This document shows, piece by piece, positions 1 to 7,026 of a stretch of 11,251 nucleotides of DNA (its first letter is position 1; every line of letters starts with the position of its first letter). The position numbers and the translations under genes are program-made. The notes beneath the pieces are model-generated. The model did not search any database. It saw nothing but the letters and a program-made list of their open reading frames with translations, and was not told the DNA's origin. This DNA is from UBA8752 sp049610565 (GTDB lineage: Bacteria; Bacteroidota; Bacteroidia; Flavobacteriales_D; Sanyastnellaceae), in assembly GCA_049610565.1 (NCBI GenBank), contig JBMYZR010000068.1:1-11251 (forward strand). The letters are read 5' to 3'.

Positions 1-307
1 CAGGACCGTTGCAGATCCCGCAGTCGTCGAGTTGTCCAACGCAGTCGTCGACGTCGTCGCAGAGGCCGTCTCCATCGAGGTCAGCCGCGCAATCGCCGCC
101 ACAGACGCCGAGGGCGTCGAGCTGGTTTCCGTCACAGTCGCAGTCACCGGCTGGCAGTCCTGAGCAGCCGCAGTCGAAAATGGCGCCAGGACCGTTGCAA
201 ATGCCGCAGTCGTCGAGTTGACCGATGCAGTCGTCGACATCGTCGCAGAGGCCGTCTCCATCGAGGTCAGCCGCACAGTCCCCCCCGCAGACGCCGAGGG
301 CGTCGTC
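1..307 (-). repeat. 62-residue (186-bp) tandem repeat inside the secreted protein gene
   Basis: On the minus strand one complete unit spans 307-122 and a second begins at 121 and is cut by the window edge. On the plus strand the string caggaccgtt occurs at 1 and again at 187, exactly 186 bases apart. Over the comparable first ~118 bases the copies differ at only about a dozen positions. Each unit encodes the LGVCGGDC, LDGDGLCDD, CGICNGPG and DCDCDGNQ segments in that order, so the array is in frame with the coding sequence. The total copy number cannot be known from this window. Confidence 0.85.
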
Positions 308-1105
308 CTCCAGACAGGATCCATCGTCATCGGTGGCATCCGCGTCGTAGTTGCAGGCCGCGTCATCGGTGCATCCGTAAACAGGGATCGGCAGATTGAG
401 GTAAATGATGTTGTCGGCGTCACCTCCGAGCAGGATCTGGACGTGCAGGTTGCCACTCAACGTGCCATCCGTGGTGAGTTGGGCAATGAGAACGCGCTCG
501 TCTGCTCCTGCCTCGCCATTGGAGTAGCTGTTGACCACGAACCACGTGCCGCCGACGAGGTCGTTCAATTCGAATCCTGAACCGAGGTTTTCGCCATCTG
601 GTTCGAAGACAGGAGTCCACGGGTTGGCGCTGGATTCCTGGATTTGCACCGTGCCTTCGTTGTTGGCGGCGGAAGCGGGCCCATCAATGCCAATCGTGAC
701 GTAGCTGTCGTACTGGTTGGAGGGGTAGAATGTCCAGACCTCCTCGAAGACACCGGCCGCGGTGACCGTGCCAATGGGGTCGGATTGGAAGAAATTCCCA
801 GAGGTCAGCAGGGCAGAAGGGGCGGCGATGTTGCCGTAGACCGCGGACAGCTTGTCGTCCGGATTGGACATGGTCACAAACAGGCGGTAGGTGTTGAATC
901 CACTGAGGTCCGCATCGGACAGGGGACCGATGTTGGTCGCCACGGTGTCGATGTCGATGGAAAACGCGGACGGATCTGTGACTTGGCCCGAAGAAGTTGG
1001 AAGGAAAGGCGAAGTCGATTCCGGTGATGCTTGGGCGTGGACGTCTTGCAGGAACACGATGGACAGCAGGCAGGCTGCCCAACACCATTTGGCGAGTTGT
1101 GACAT
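1..1105 (-). CDS. Secreted multi-repeat cysteine-rich protein, N-terminal part (3' end beyond left edge)
   Basis: An open frame starts with ATG at 1105 and stays open for 368 codons to the left edge. Residues 1-25 look like a Sec signal peptide (hydrophobic stretch at about 8-20, likely cleavage after VHA). Residues about 45-240 form a beta-rich globular region without cysteines; I recognise this kind of region (YRLFVTMSNPDDKLSAVYG, YDSYVTIGIDG) from the N-termini of large Bacteroidota secreted proteins, but know of no assigned function. Residues 244-264 are one cysteine-pair repeat (GCTDD...DDGSC). From residue 267 a 62-residue unit begins (LGVCGGDC, LDGDGLCDDVDDC, CGICNGPG, DCDCDGNQ) and starts again at 329. 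Its Asp-rich LDGDGLCDD segment resembles calcium-binding thrombospondin type 3 repeats. The gene probably continues with more units and perhaps a type IX secretion sorting domain, but neither is visible. It is divergent from the glycosyltransferase. Likely a surface or secreted structural or adhesive protein (inference). Confidence 0.85.
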   Translation of the reverse strand, partial: MSQLAKWCWAACLLSIVFLQDVHAQASPESTSPFLPTSSGQVTDPSAFSIDIDTVATNIGPLSDADLSGFNTYRLFVTMSNPDDKLSAVYGNIAAPSALLTSGNFFQSDPIGTVTAAGVFEEVWTFYPSNQYDSYVTIGIDGPASAANNEGTVQIQESSANPWTPVFEPDGENLGSGFELNDLVGGTWFVVNSYSNGEAGADERVLIAQLTTDGTLSGNLHVQILLGGDADNIIYLNLPIPVYGCTDDAACNYDADATDDDGSCLEDDALGVCGGDCAADLDGDGLCDDVDDCIGQLDDCGICNGPGAIFDCGCSGLPAGDCDCDGNQLDALGVCGGDCAADLDGDGLCDDVDDCVGQLDDCGICNGP

Positions 1106-1138
1106 GAGGTTTGGCTAGGTGCCCTCAAGGTCATAAAA

Positions 1139-1144
1139 AGGAGG
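1139..1144 (+). promoter_or_regulatory. Shine-Dalgarno-like AGGAGG ahead of an alternative glycosyltransferase start
   Basis: AAGGAGGGG at 1138-1146 holds a perfect AGGAGG eight bases before an ATG at 1153, in frame with the glycosyltransferase. A strong Shine-Dalgarno sequence is unusual for Bacteroidota. The 16 residues it would add (MSRRRSG...) use codons rare in this window (AGA, CGA, TTA) and are not part of the familiar family N-terminus. It could be a real initiation signal for a longer form or a chance purine run. Confidence 0.35.
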
Positions 1145-1200
1145 GGCATTTTATGTCCCGTAGACGAAGTGGATTATCCTTCCTTGGGCCATCTTGCGGC

Positions 1201-2364
1201 ATGCACATCCTGCACCTCGCCAGTTGGTATCCGAATGGGGTTCATCCCCAGCTTGGAAACTTCGTTCAGAGGCACATTGAAGTGCTTCCCAAGGGGTTGG
1301 CTAACAGGGTTTTGCACGTTTGGACCGGACGCCCTTTTTCGCCAGGGGAGGGGGAGGGTGCCCACCGGGTATTGTCCTCGGAGACCGTGAGTCAAGAGGT
1401 CGGATATGTGTTGGATTTGCCGCCGCGTCATATAAGAATAAAGCGTTCTTATATGAAGTATTATAAACAAATGAAATCGGAGGGCTATCGGCCTGATGTC
1501 GTGCATTTGCATGTGGCGGCGGATGCGGCGGAACCTGCTGTGAAGATGGCGGAGGGATGGGGCGTGCCGCTTGTGGTGTCCGAGAACTGGACGGCGTATC
1601 ACACGGAGCATGGTCGGTCGTTTCGACCTCGGGAGGAGCGGGGCGTGCGGCTCGCGTTGGGTCATGCTCAGGTGCATTTGCCGGTCTCGGAACACCTCGG
1701 TTTTGCCATGGCGCGGTATGCCCCTGGCGTCCGTCAGGTGGTCGTTCCCAATGTGGTGGATGCTGTCTTCGCGCCTCCTGCAGCACCTCGCTCGCCGGAA
1801 GGGCCACTGCGCCTGTTGCACGTCAGTTCGCTCATCGACGATCACAAGGACATCACGGGAATGATCCGGGCCTTGGCGGGTGCGGTGTCTGCGGGTGTGG
1901 ATGCCGTGTTGGACTGTTGGGGCGGTGCCGGGGCTGGCGGTGCGGAAGTTCCCCGTTATGAGGCGCTGGCAGCTGAGTTCGGGCTCGCCGAGCGCGTCCG
2001 TTTTCGGGGGGCAGCCTCGGCCTCCCAGGTGGCGGCGGCCATGGGCGAGGCCGATGCGTTCGTGTTGTTCAGCCGGTACGAGAATCTTCCCTGCGTTCTC
2101 CTCGAGGCGTGGATGACGGGACTGCCGACGTTGGCCACGGATGTGGGCGGGGTGGGAGAGCACCTTGGCCGTGTGCCCGAGTTGGGGGTCTTGCTCCAGC
2201 CGGGAGACGAGGAAGGGCTGACCCGGGCCATTGTGGGGCTCAGCGAGGCTCGAGCGAAGGGTCAGAAGCCGGATTCGGTCGCCATTCACGCATACGCTTC
2301 GGCGCGATTTACACCGGAGGCTGTCGGGGGTGCCATCGAGGCGGTTTACCGCTCGCTTGTCTGA
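1201..2364 (+). CDS. Glycosyltransferase, GT4-type (GT-B fold)
   Basis: The 387-residue product transfers a sugar from an activated nucleotide donor to an acceptor, probably during surface polysaccharide or glycan synthesis in the cytoplasm; the substrates cannot be told from sequence. The N-terminus MHILHLASWYPNGVHPQLGN is typical of a Bacteroidota GT4 family, followed by VVHLHV (101-105), SENWTAYH (127-134) and VPNVVD (182-187). The C-terminal nucleotide-binding domain begins near LRLLHVSSL (203-211) and carries the E-x7-E motif ENLPCVLLE (E294, E302) and ATDVGGVGE (312-320). I chose ATG 1201 because the conserved N-terminus begins there; ATG 1153, with a Shine-Dalgarno sequence, is an alternative. 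Codon choice is less GC-biased than in the minus-strand cluster, with an AT-rich patch near 1429-1475, which could mean transfer or lower expression. Its last 19 bases overlap the 3' end of the convergent M15 peptidase gene. No neighbouring polysaccharide genes are present. Confidence 0.9.
   Translation: MHILHLASWYPNGVHPQLGNFVQRHIEVLPKGLANRVLHVWTGRPFSPGEGEGAHRVLSSETVSQEVGYVLDLPPRHIRIKRSYMKYYKQMKSEGYRPDVVHLHVAADAAEPAVKMAEGWGVPLVVSENWTAYHTEHGRSFRPREERGVRLALGHAQVHLPVSEHLGFAMARYAPGVRQVVVPNVVDAVFAPPAAPRSPEGPLRLLHVSSLIDDHKDITGMIRALAGAVSAGVDAVLDCWGGAGAGGAEVPRYEALAAEFGLAERVRFRGAASASQVAAAMGEADAFVLFSRYENLPCVLLEAWMTGLPTLATDVGGVGEHLGRVPELGVLLQPGDEEGLTRAIVGLSEARAKGQKPDSVAIHAYASARFTPEAVGGAIEAVYRSLV
1429..1455. 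repeat. Perfect AT-rich inverted repeat inside the glycosyltransferase gene
   Basis: CATATAAGAA (1429-1438) and TTCTTATATG (1446-1455) are exact reverse complements separated by seven bases. They lie in a markedly AT-rich patch of an otherwise GC-rich gene and encode part of HIRIKRSYMKYYKQMK. It could form an mRNA hairpin or be chance; there is no T-tract, so it is not a normal terminator. Confidence 0.6.
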
Positions 2365-2876
2365 GGAAGGGCGAGGCCGTTGACGAAGTCGCGGAGGACC
2401 GCCAGGCTGTCGGCCGTTTCGGCGCCGCTGAATGGGGCGCCGGTGAGATCCCCTCCGGAAACCAGCCGATTGTAGGCGGCCAGCATGGGGCCGGCGGTGG
2501 GCAGGTAGGACCAATGCCAGCGCTCGAGCTCGTAACCGGTGCGGCCGGTGGACTTGTCGTCGTAGACCTGGTGAAAGCCGTATTCCCCGGCGTGGTCGCA
2601 CAACCACGCGTAGACCTCGGCGCCCTCGCCGCTCGCGAACCAGTCGTTCTCGAAGGAGTTGAAGTCGATNNNNNNNNNNNNNNNNNNNNNNNNNNNNNNN
2701 NNNNNNNNNNNNNNNNNNNNNNNNNNNNNNNNNNNNNNNNNNNNNNNNNNNNNNNNNNNNNNNNNNNNNTCAGCGACCACCTGGGCGGCGGGTTCCGCGC
2801 AGGATGTGAGGCCAAAGGTCATCGCCACAAAGGCAACGACAACGAAAAGGAGGGAGGCTGGCCGGGGGCCGATCAA
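2346..2876 (-). CDS. M15-family (VanY-like) D-Ala-D-Ala carboxypeptidase lipoprotein, interrupted by assembly gap
   Basis: This is a zinc metallopeptidase predicted to trim the D-alanine end of peptidoglycan stem peptides in the periplasm. After the gap the product continues IDFNSFENDWFASGEG, then YAWLCDHAGEYGF, and ELERWHWSYLP, the C-terminal half of the M15 domain; the Asp two residues after the gap matches the second zinc ligand of HxxGxxxD, and the His in WHW the third. The first ligand His lies in the gap. Before the gap is a lipoprotein signal peptide with lipobox LTSC (Cys26 from the chosen start). No ATG precedes the signal peptide, so I chose TTG at 2876, which overlaps the trxB stop (TTGA) and suggests translational coupling. 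About 35 residues before and 107 after the gap are known. With family lengths usually about 230-270 residues, the true missing segment is probably longer than the 100 Ns. The pieces being in frame across the Ns is not evidence of length. Confidence 0.8.
   Translation of the reverse strand: MIGPRPASLLFVVVAFVAMTFGLTSCAEPAAQVVAXXXXXXXXXXXXXXXXXXXXXXXXXXXXXXXXXXIDFNSFENDWFASGEGAEVYAWLCDHAGEYGFHQVYDDKSTGRTGYELERWHWSYLPTAGPMLAAYNRLVSGGDLTGAPFSGAETADSLAVLRDFVNGLALPQTSER
2670..2769. other. Assembly gap of 100 Ns
   Basis: Exactly 100 Ns, a common placeholder for a gap of unknown size. It falls within the M15 peptidase gene and hides the centre of its catalytic domain, including the first zinc ligand. 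Confidence 0.97.
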
Positions 2877-3826
2877 TGGATGCCCTTTTCGGCGAGGTAG
2901 CGCTCGGCGTCGAGGGCGGCCATGCAACCCGTACCGGCGGCCGTGATGGCCTGGCGGTACGTCTTGTCGCAGGCGTCGCCGCTCCAGAAGACGCCCTCCA
3001 CGTTGGTGTAGGCCGACCCGGGGCGTGCGGCGATGATGTAGCCCTCCTCGTCGAGGTCGACCTGGCCGGCGAAGATGTCGGTGTTGGGCTTGTGGCCGAT
3101 GGCCAGGAAGAAACCGGTGACGGGCAGGACGGTCTCCTCGCCGGTCTGGTTGTTGCGGACCTTGGCGCCTTCCACCTGCTCCGCGCCGAGGATGTCGACG
3201 GTCTCGGTGTTCCAGTGGATTTCGATGTTGTCCATGCCCATGACGCGGTGCTGCATCGCCTTGGAGGCGCGCATCTCGTCGCGGCGAACGAGCATGTGGA
3301 CCTTGGTGCACAATTTGGCGAGGTAGCTCGCCTCCTCGCAGGCGCTGTCGCCGGCACCGACCACGGCGACCTCCTGGCCGCGGTAGAAGAAGCCGTCACA
3401 CACGGCACAGGCGGAGACGCCGCCGCCGTTGAGGCGCAGGCGGGTTTCGCTCTCGAGGCCGAGCCACTTGGCGGAGGCGCCCGTGGAGATGATCACGCTG
3501 TCGGCACTCACCACGTGCTTGCCTTCCTCAATCTCGACCAGCTTCTTGTCGCCGGAGAAGTCGACGGCGGTGACCCAGCCGGTGCGGACGTCGGTCTCAA
3601 AGCGCTTGGCTTGGTTCTCGAGGTCGACCATCATGGCCGTTCCGTTGATGCCCTGCGGGTATCCGGGGAAATTGTCGACGTCGGTCGTTTCGGTGAGTTG
3701 GCCGCCGGGCTGCATGCCCTGATAGAGGACAGGCTTCATGTCCGCGCGGGCGGCGTAGATGGCGGCGGTGTATCCTGCGGGGCCCGATCCGATGATCAGG
3801 CACTTGACGTGTTCCTTGGCTTCCAT
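2873..3826 (-). CDS. trxB: Thioredoxin-disulfide reductase
   Basis: This FAD enzyme passes electrons from NADPH to oxidised thioredoxin in the cytoplasm, maintaining reduced protein thiols and supplying reductases such as ribonucleotide reductase. The 317-residue product has the normal length and complete domain order: FAD-binding GSGPAG (13-18), GGQLTETTDVDNFPGYP (41-57), the redox-active CAVC motif (140-143) in the NADPH domain, NADPH-binding GAGDSA (157-162) followed by VRRDEMRASK, and the C-terminal FAD motif SGDACD with YRQAITAAGTGC. The ATG at 3826 lies 12 bases after the upstream pseudouridine synthase stop, and its own TGA overlaps the TTG start of the M15 lipoprotein gene, so it appears embedded in an operon. 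No Shine-Dalgarno sequence is visible, as is normal in Bacteroidota. Confidence 0.97.
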   Translation of the reverse strand: MEAKEHVKCLIIGSGPAGYTAAIYAARADMKPVLYQGMQPGGQLTETTDVDNFPGYPQGINGTAMMVDLENQAKRFETDVRTGWVTAVDFSGDKKLVEIEEGKHVVSADSVIISTGASAKWLGLESETRLRLNGGGVSACAVCDGFFYRGQEVAVVGAGDSACEEASYLAKLCTKVHMLVRRDEMRASKAMQHRVMGMDNIEIHWNTETVDILGAEQVEGAKVRNNQTGEETVLPVTGFFLAIGHKPNTDIFAGQVDLDEEGYIIAARPGSAYTNVEGVFWSGDACDKTYRQAITAAGTGCMAALDAERYLAEKGIH

Positions 3827-3838
3827 GGGAGGGTGAAT

Positions 3839-4630
3839 TTACTGCCCCGGACGCGGGTCGGCGCCGCCAGTTTTCACCTTTTCATCCAACTCGAGCATCT
3901 TGTCCCAGAGGTTGTCCTCCGGCGGCGGGGCGATGATGCGGACGACCTCGCGCCGCACGGGATGCACGAACTCGATGCGCCGGGCGTGTAGGTGGATGGA
4001 GGCGTTGTCGTTGGTCCGGCGCGCCCCGTATTTGATGTCGCCCTTGATCGGACAACCGAGGGAGGACAGGGTGACCCGGATTTGGTGGTGGCGGCCGGAC
4101 TTCGGGTGGACCTCCACGAAGTGGTAATGGTCGCCCTTGCCCAGCAGGTAGTACTTGAGCTCGGACTCCTTGCGGTCCTTGCCCGGGGTGTCGTAGGCGT
4201 AGCTCTTGTTGCGCTCGCTGTTCTTCCGCAGGTAGTTGACAACGTGGCCGACGGTGTGGGGCGGTTCGCCCTTGACCACCGCCCAATACGTCTTGGCGAC
4301 CTCGCGGTGCTTGAACGCCTTCATCATGCGGCTGAGGCACTTGGACGTCTTGGCGTAGAGGATGACGCCGCTGACCGGTCGGTCGATGCGGTGGATGGTG
4401 CCGAGCCAGGCTTCACCAGGCTTGTCGTACTTGACCCGCAGGTATTCGCGGATGACGTTGTCGAGGGTACGGTCGTTGGTGATGTCGCCCTGGACGATGT
4501 CGCTCGAGCGCTTGTTGACCGCGATGATGTGGTTGTCCTCGTACAGGACCTCCAGGTTCTGCGGGGTGCTCATCACGATGGGCACCTTGGGCTTGTGGGC
4601 AAACGGGGATCCGTCGCGCTCCTGGCCCAT
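3839..4630 (-). CDS. RluA-family pseudouridine synthase
   Basis: The enzyme isomerises specific uridines to pseudouridine in RNA, most likely rRNA or tRNA. The 263-residue product contains the family core: LEVLYEDNHIIAVNK near the N-terminus, the catalytic motif HRIDRPVSG with Asp83, AKTYWAVVKG in the middle, and SGRHHQIRVTLSSLGCPI toward the C-terminus. It has no N-terminal S4 RNA-binding domain, unlike RluD or RluC of E. coli, so the target site cannot be assigned. The ATG at 4630 overlaps the panB stop as TGATG, which favours this start by translational coupling; a second ATG at 4573 (MSTPQNLEVLY) starts nearer the conserved domain and is a real alternative, giving 244 residues. Followed closely by trxB. 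Confidence 0.93.
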   Translation of the reverse strand: MGQERDGSPFAHKPKVPIVMSTPQNLEVLYEDNHIIAVNKRSSDIVQGDITNDRTLDNVIREYLRVKYDKPGEAWLGTIHRIDRPVSGVILYAKTSKCLSRMMKAFKHREVAKTYWAVVKGEPPHTVGHVVNYLRKNSERNKSYAYDTPGKDRKESELKYYLLGKGDHYHFVEVHPKSGRHHQIRVTLSSLGCPIKGDIKYGARRTNDNASIHLHARRIEFVHPVRREVVRIIAPPPEDNLWDKMLELDEKVKTGGADPRPGQ

Positions 4631-5445
4631 CAGTACTGCTCGCTTTCGTTGGGGAAGTCCTTGGACCGCACGTCGGAGACGTATTGGCCGATGGCGTCGT
4701 GCATCTGCTGGCCCATGTCGAGGTAGCGGCGCAGGAAGCGGGGCGAGAAGTCCTGGGTGATGCCCAGCATGTCGGGCAGGACAAGCACCTGGCCGTCACA
4801 GCCGACGCCAGCGCCGATGCCGATGGTGGGAATGTCCAGGCTTTCGCTGACCTCGGTCGCCAGCTTGGCAGGCACCTTCTCGAGCACGAGGCTGAAGCAG
4901 CCGATCTCCTCGAGCAGCTTGGCATTGGCCTTCAACTCCGCCGCCTCGGCTTCTTCCTTGGCCCGGACGGTGTAGGTGCCAAACTTGTAGATGCTCTGCG
5001 GCGTCAGGCCGAGGTGGCCCATGACGGGAATGCCGGCAGTGAGGATGCGCTCGATGCTTTCGCGGACTTCAGCGCCGCCTTCGAGTTTGACGGCGTGGGC
5101 GCCGCTCTCCTTCATGATGCGGATGGCGCTGTTCAATGCCTCCTTGGAATTGCCCTGGTAGGTGCCGAAGGGGAGGTCGACCACGACGAGCGCCTTCTTG
5201 GCGGCCCGGACGACGCCGGCGGCGTGGTAGATCATCTGGTCCAGCGTGATCGGCAGGGTGGTCTCGTGGCCGGCCATCACGTTGGAGGCGCTGTCGCCGA
5301 CGAGGATGACGTCGACTCCGGCTCCGTCAACGATGCGGGCCATGGAATAATCGTACGCGGTGAGCATGGCGATTTTCTCGCCGTTGTGCTTCATTTCCTG
5401 GAGCACCTGCGTGGTAATGCGCTTCGCGGAGGCGTGAACGGACAT
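4630..5445 (-). CDS. panB: 3-methyl-2-oxobutanoate hydroxymethyltransferase
   Basis: PanB transfers a hydroxymethyl group from 5,10-methylenetetrahydrofolate to 3-methyl-2-oxobutanoate, giving ketopantoate, the first committed step of pantothenate and coenzyme A synthesis. The 271-residue product has the usual length and motifs: LTAYDY (28-33), VGDS (49-52, metal ligand Asp51), GHETT (59-63), VDLPFGTY (89-96, Asp90), KLEGG (120-124), GHLGLTPQ (143-150), and LEKVP (188-192) with the catalytic Glu189, then IGIGAG (208-213). The ATG at 5445 is chosen because it gives the usual N-terminus and length; the frame is open further upstream into the alkB-like gene, but that part is not PanB-like. No panC or panD is adjacent. 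The stop overlaps the pseudouridine synthase start. A weak -7-like box sits immediately upstream. Confidence 0.97.
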   Translation of the reverse strand: MSVHASAKRITTQVLQEMKHNGEKIAMLTAYDYSMARIVDGAGVDVILVGDSASNVMAGHETTLPITLDQMIYHAAGVVRAAKKALVVVDLPFGTYQGNSKEALNSAIRIMKESGAHAVKLEGGAEVRESIERILTAGIPVMGHLGLTPQSIYKFGTYTVRAKEEAEAAELKANAKLLEEIGCFSLVLEKVPAKLATEVSESLDIPTIGIGAGVGCDGQVLVLPDMLGITQDFSPRFLRRYLDMGQQMHDAIGQYVSDVRSKDFPNESEQY

Positions 5446-5449
5446 GGTT

Positions 5450-5457
5450 GCAAGGTA
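5450..5457 (-). promoter_or_regulatory. Possible -7 promoter box directly before panB
   Basis: Minus-strand TACCTTGC ends four bases before the panB ATG and resembles the Bacteroidota -7 consensus TAnnTTTG, with mismatches at its last two bases. If used, the mRNA would be nearly leaderless. No TTG -33 element is visible at the expected distance, so the call is weak; it lies in the 49-base space after the alkB-like gene. Confidence 0.25.
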
Positions 5458-5494
5458 CGCCGCGCCCCCGGCCTGACCGCTCGCGATGACTGGC

Positions 5495-6040
5495 TCAGCG
5501 GAAGTGGCGGAAGGTGAGGTTGAGCCGCGGTGCATCGACCCGCGCCCGCCTCGGCAAGGCGTGGTCGAAATCGGACTGGAGATGCTCCATCGCGAGCAGG
5601 TCGCCGTGCCCCAACGAGACCGTCCAGCCCTCTTTGGTGTCGCGGTGCCGCACCTTGAAATCGCGGACCGCCCCGAAGCTGACGGAGGCGATGACGGCCG
5701 GGTCGATTTCGGGTTCGTTGTCCCGATGCCAGCCCATGGCGTCCTGCCCGTCGCGGTAGAGGTTGCACAACACCGCGTCAAACTCTCGGCAGCCCAACTC
5801 CCTTGAAATGAGTTGATTGAGTGCCTTCAATTCAACTGGGATCTGGGCAGCGGGCCAGTCGATGGAGCTGTACCGGTAGGCCGGTCCGAACCACGCGGTG
5901 AGGCGCGGCTCGTCGTAGGTCTTGCCGTATACGGTGATGCGGTTTTGCCGCCACGGGATGCGGTCCACCCAGGTGTCAAGGGACTCCGCCGCGAGGAGTC
6001 GGGGCCAATGCCGGCAGCGGGCGCCGCCGGCCGAAAGCAC
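5495..6040 (-). CDS. AlkB-family Fe(II)/2-oxoglutarate dioxygenase (ALKBH2-like DNA repair)
   Basis: The family oxidatively removes methyl groups from alkylated bases such as 1-methyladenine and 3-methylcytosine, using Fe(II), oxygen and 2-oxoglutarate. In the 181-residue product the iron ligands are His105 and Asp107 (GWHRDNEP) and His160 (FDHALPRR), and the 2-oxoglutarate-binding pair is Arg172 and Arg178 (RLNLTFR). The 12-residue spacing from His160 to Arg172 matches human ALKBH2 better than E. coli AlkB. YGKTYDEPRLTAWFG and CNLYRDGQDAMGWH are also typical. No ATG is available at the right place; I chose GTG at 6040, two bases after the exchanger stop. GTG at 6058, overlapping that gene, is an alternative. 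The N-terminus is short compared with the roughly 200-residue bacterial relatives. No ada or other repair gene adjoins it, so it may be expressed with the operon rather than by an adaptive response. Confidence 0.9.
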   Translation of the reverse strand: MLSAGGARCRHWPRLLAAESLDTWVDRIPWRQNRITVYGKTYDEPRLTAWFGPAYRYSSIDWPAAQIPVELKALNQLISRELGCREFDAVLCNLYRDGQDAMGWHRDNEPEIDPAVIASVSFGAVRDFKVRHRDTKEGWTVSLGHGDLLAMEHLQSDFDHALPRRARVDAPRLNLTFRHFR

Positions 6041-6042
6041 GG

Positions 6043-7026
6043 TCAGAGGCCCGTCCACGTGGTGCCGATGTAGACGAGGTAGGCGAGGACGAAAAGGCCG
6101 CCTTGCCATCGCCTGAGGCGCGGTGTCCGGAGCCCTCCGAGCAGGGCGAGCGGGATGAGGGCGGCGGCGGTGCCGAGCAACCACCAGATGTCCCATGACA
6201 GGACGTCGGCCTCCATGGGCAGGGGCGCGATGGTGGCGGTGGTGCCGAGGACGAGGAGCAGGTTGAACAGGTTGCTGCCGACGACGTTTCCGACCGCGAG
6301 GTCGGATTGGCCCCGCAGGGCGGCGATACCGGAAGCCACCAACTCGGGAACGCTGGTGCCGAAGGCGACGATGGTCAGGCCGACGATGCGGTCGCTGACC
6401 CCGAAATCGAGGGCCACCCGGCTGGCGCCGGCCACGAAGGCTTCCGATCCCAAGTAGAGGCCGCCGGTGCCGGCCAGGAGCACCCCGACAAGGGCGAGGG
6501 GGGACCATTGGGCCCATGGACCGCCTTTGTTCACGTCGCCATCGGTGGCATCCTGACTTTCCTGGCGGAGGGCCCGCCAGAAGAGGTTGCCGATGAACAG
6601 CCCCATGATGATGAGGGCGCCGATGCCTTCCGATCGCGTCATTTCCAGATCGGAGGCGACCGCGACGAAGAGCAGGCTGGCGCCGAGCATGAGCGGGATG
6701 TCGAGCCGGAGGGCCATGCGGTCCACGGTGACGGGCCGCAGCAGGGCGGTGAGTCCAAGGATGAGGGCGAGGTTGGCCACGTTGGATCCCAATACGTTGC
6801 CGACCGCCAACCCGGGATGGCCTTCGAGGGCGGCTTCCACCGAAGCGAACAGCTCCGGTGCGGAGGTGCCCATGCTCACGACGGTCAGGCCGACGATGAG
6901 CGGGGGGATGTTGGCCTTGAGGGCAAGGGCGGCTGCACCGCGGACGAGCAGCTCACCGCCGCCCACGAGGAACACGAGGCCCAGGACGAGCGCCAGCAAG
7001 GCCGGGATGTCGGCGAGGAACTCCAT
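6043..7026 (-). CDS. Calcium/sodium antiporter, CaCA family (YrbG-like)
   Basis: This is an inner-membrane cation exchanger, probably swapping Na+ for Ca2+. The 327-residue protein has the two inverted alpha-repeats that define the family: GTSAPE (53-58) with GNVLGSN (76-82), and GTSVPE (223-228) with GNVVGSN (246-252). The acidic residues Glu58 and Glu228 are at the ion-binding positions. Hydrophobic segments fit about ten membrane helices in two halves, joined by a polar loop near 152-172 (RALRQESQDATDGDVNKGG). Length is typical for bacterial YrbG-like proteins. The ATG at 7026 directly follows the tatA-like stop (TGAATG), and its stop lies two bases before the alkB-like GTG, so the three genes are probably transcribed together. 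Ion specificity is a family inference. Confidence 0.95.
   Translation of the reverse strand: MEFLADIPALLALVLGLVFLVGGGELLVRGAAALALKANIPPLIVGLTVVSMGTSAPELFASVEAALEGHPGLAVGNVLGSNVANLALILGLTALLRPVTVDRMALRLDIPLMLGASLLFVAVASDLEMTRSEGIGALIIMGLFIGNLFWRALRQESQDATDGDVNKGGPWAQWSPLALVGVLLAGTGGLYLGSEAFVAGASRVALDFGVSDRIVGLTIVAFGTSVPELVASGIAALRGQSDLAVGNVVGSNLFNLLLVLGTTATIAPLPMEADVLSWDIWWLLGTAAALIPLALLGGLRTPRLRRWQGGLFVLAYLVYIGTTWTGL

Noticed and set aside
1111..1152. TTG start at 1111 for the glycosyltransferase
   Set aside because: It precedes the AGGAGG sequence and encodes a segment with no similarity to the family N-terminus.
1174..2607. 477-codon minus-strand open frame opposite the glycosyltransferase
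   Set aside because: It lies antisense to a clear GT4 gene, its translation is Arg/His/Pro-rich without any recognisable motif, and it crosses into the end of the M15 gene. It is a product of GC-rich codon bias.
2346..3311. Reading the M15 gene as starting far upstream, at about 3311
   Set aside because: The added part is an out-of-frame reading of trxB, rich in Arg/Pro, and would bury the lipoprotein signal peptide that begins at about 2876.
2876..3991. 371-codon plus-strand open frame opposite trxB
   Set aside because: A Gly/Val/Asp-rich antisense shadow of trxB; similar long shadows oppose the pseudouridine synthase, panB and exchanger genes.
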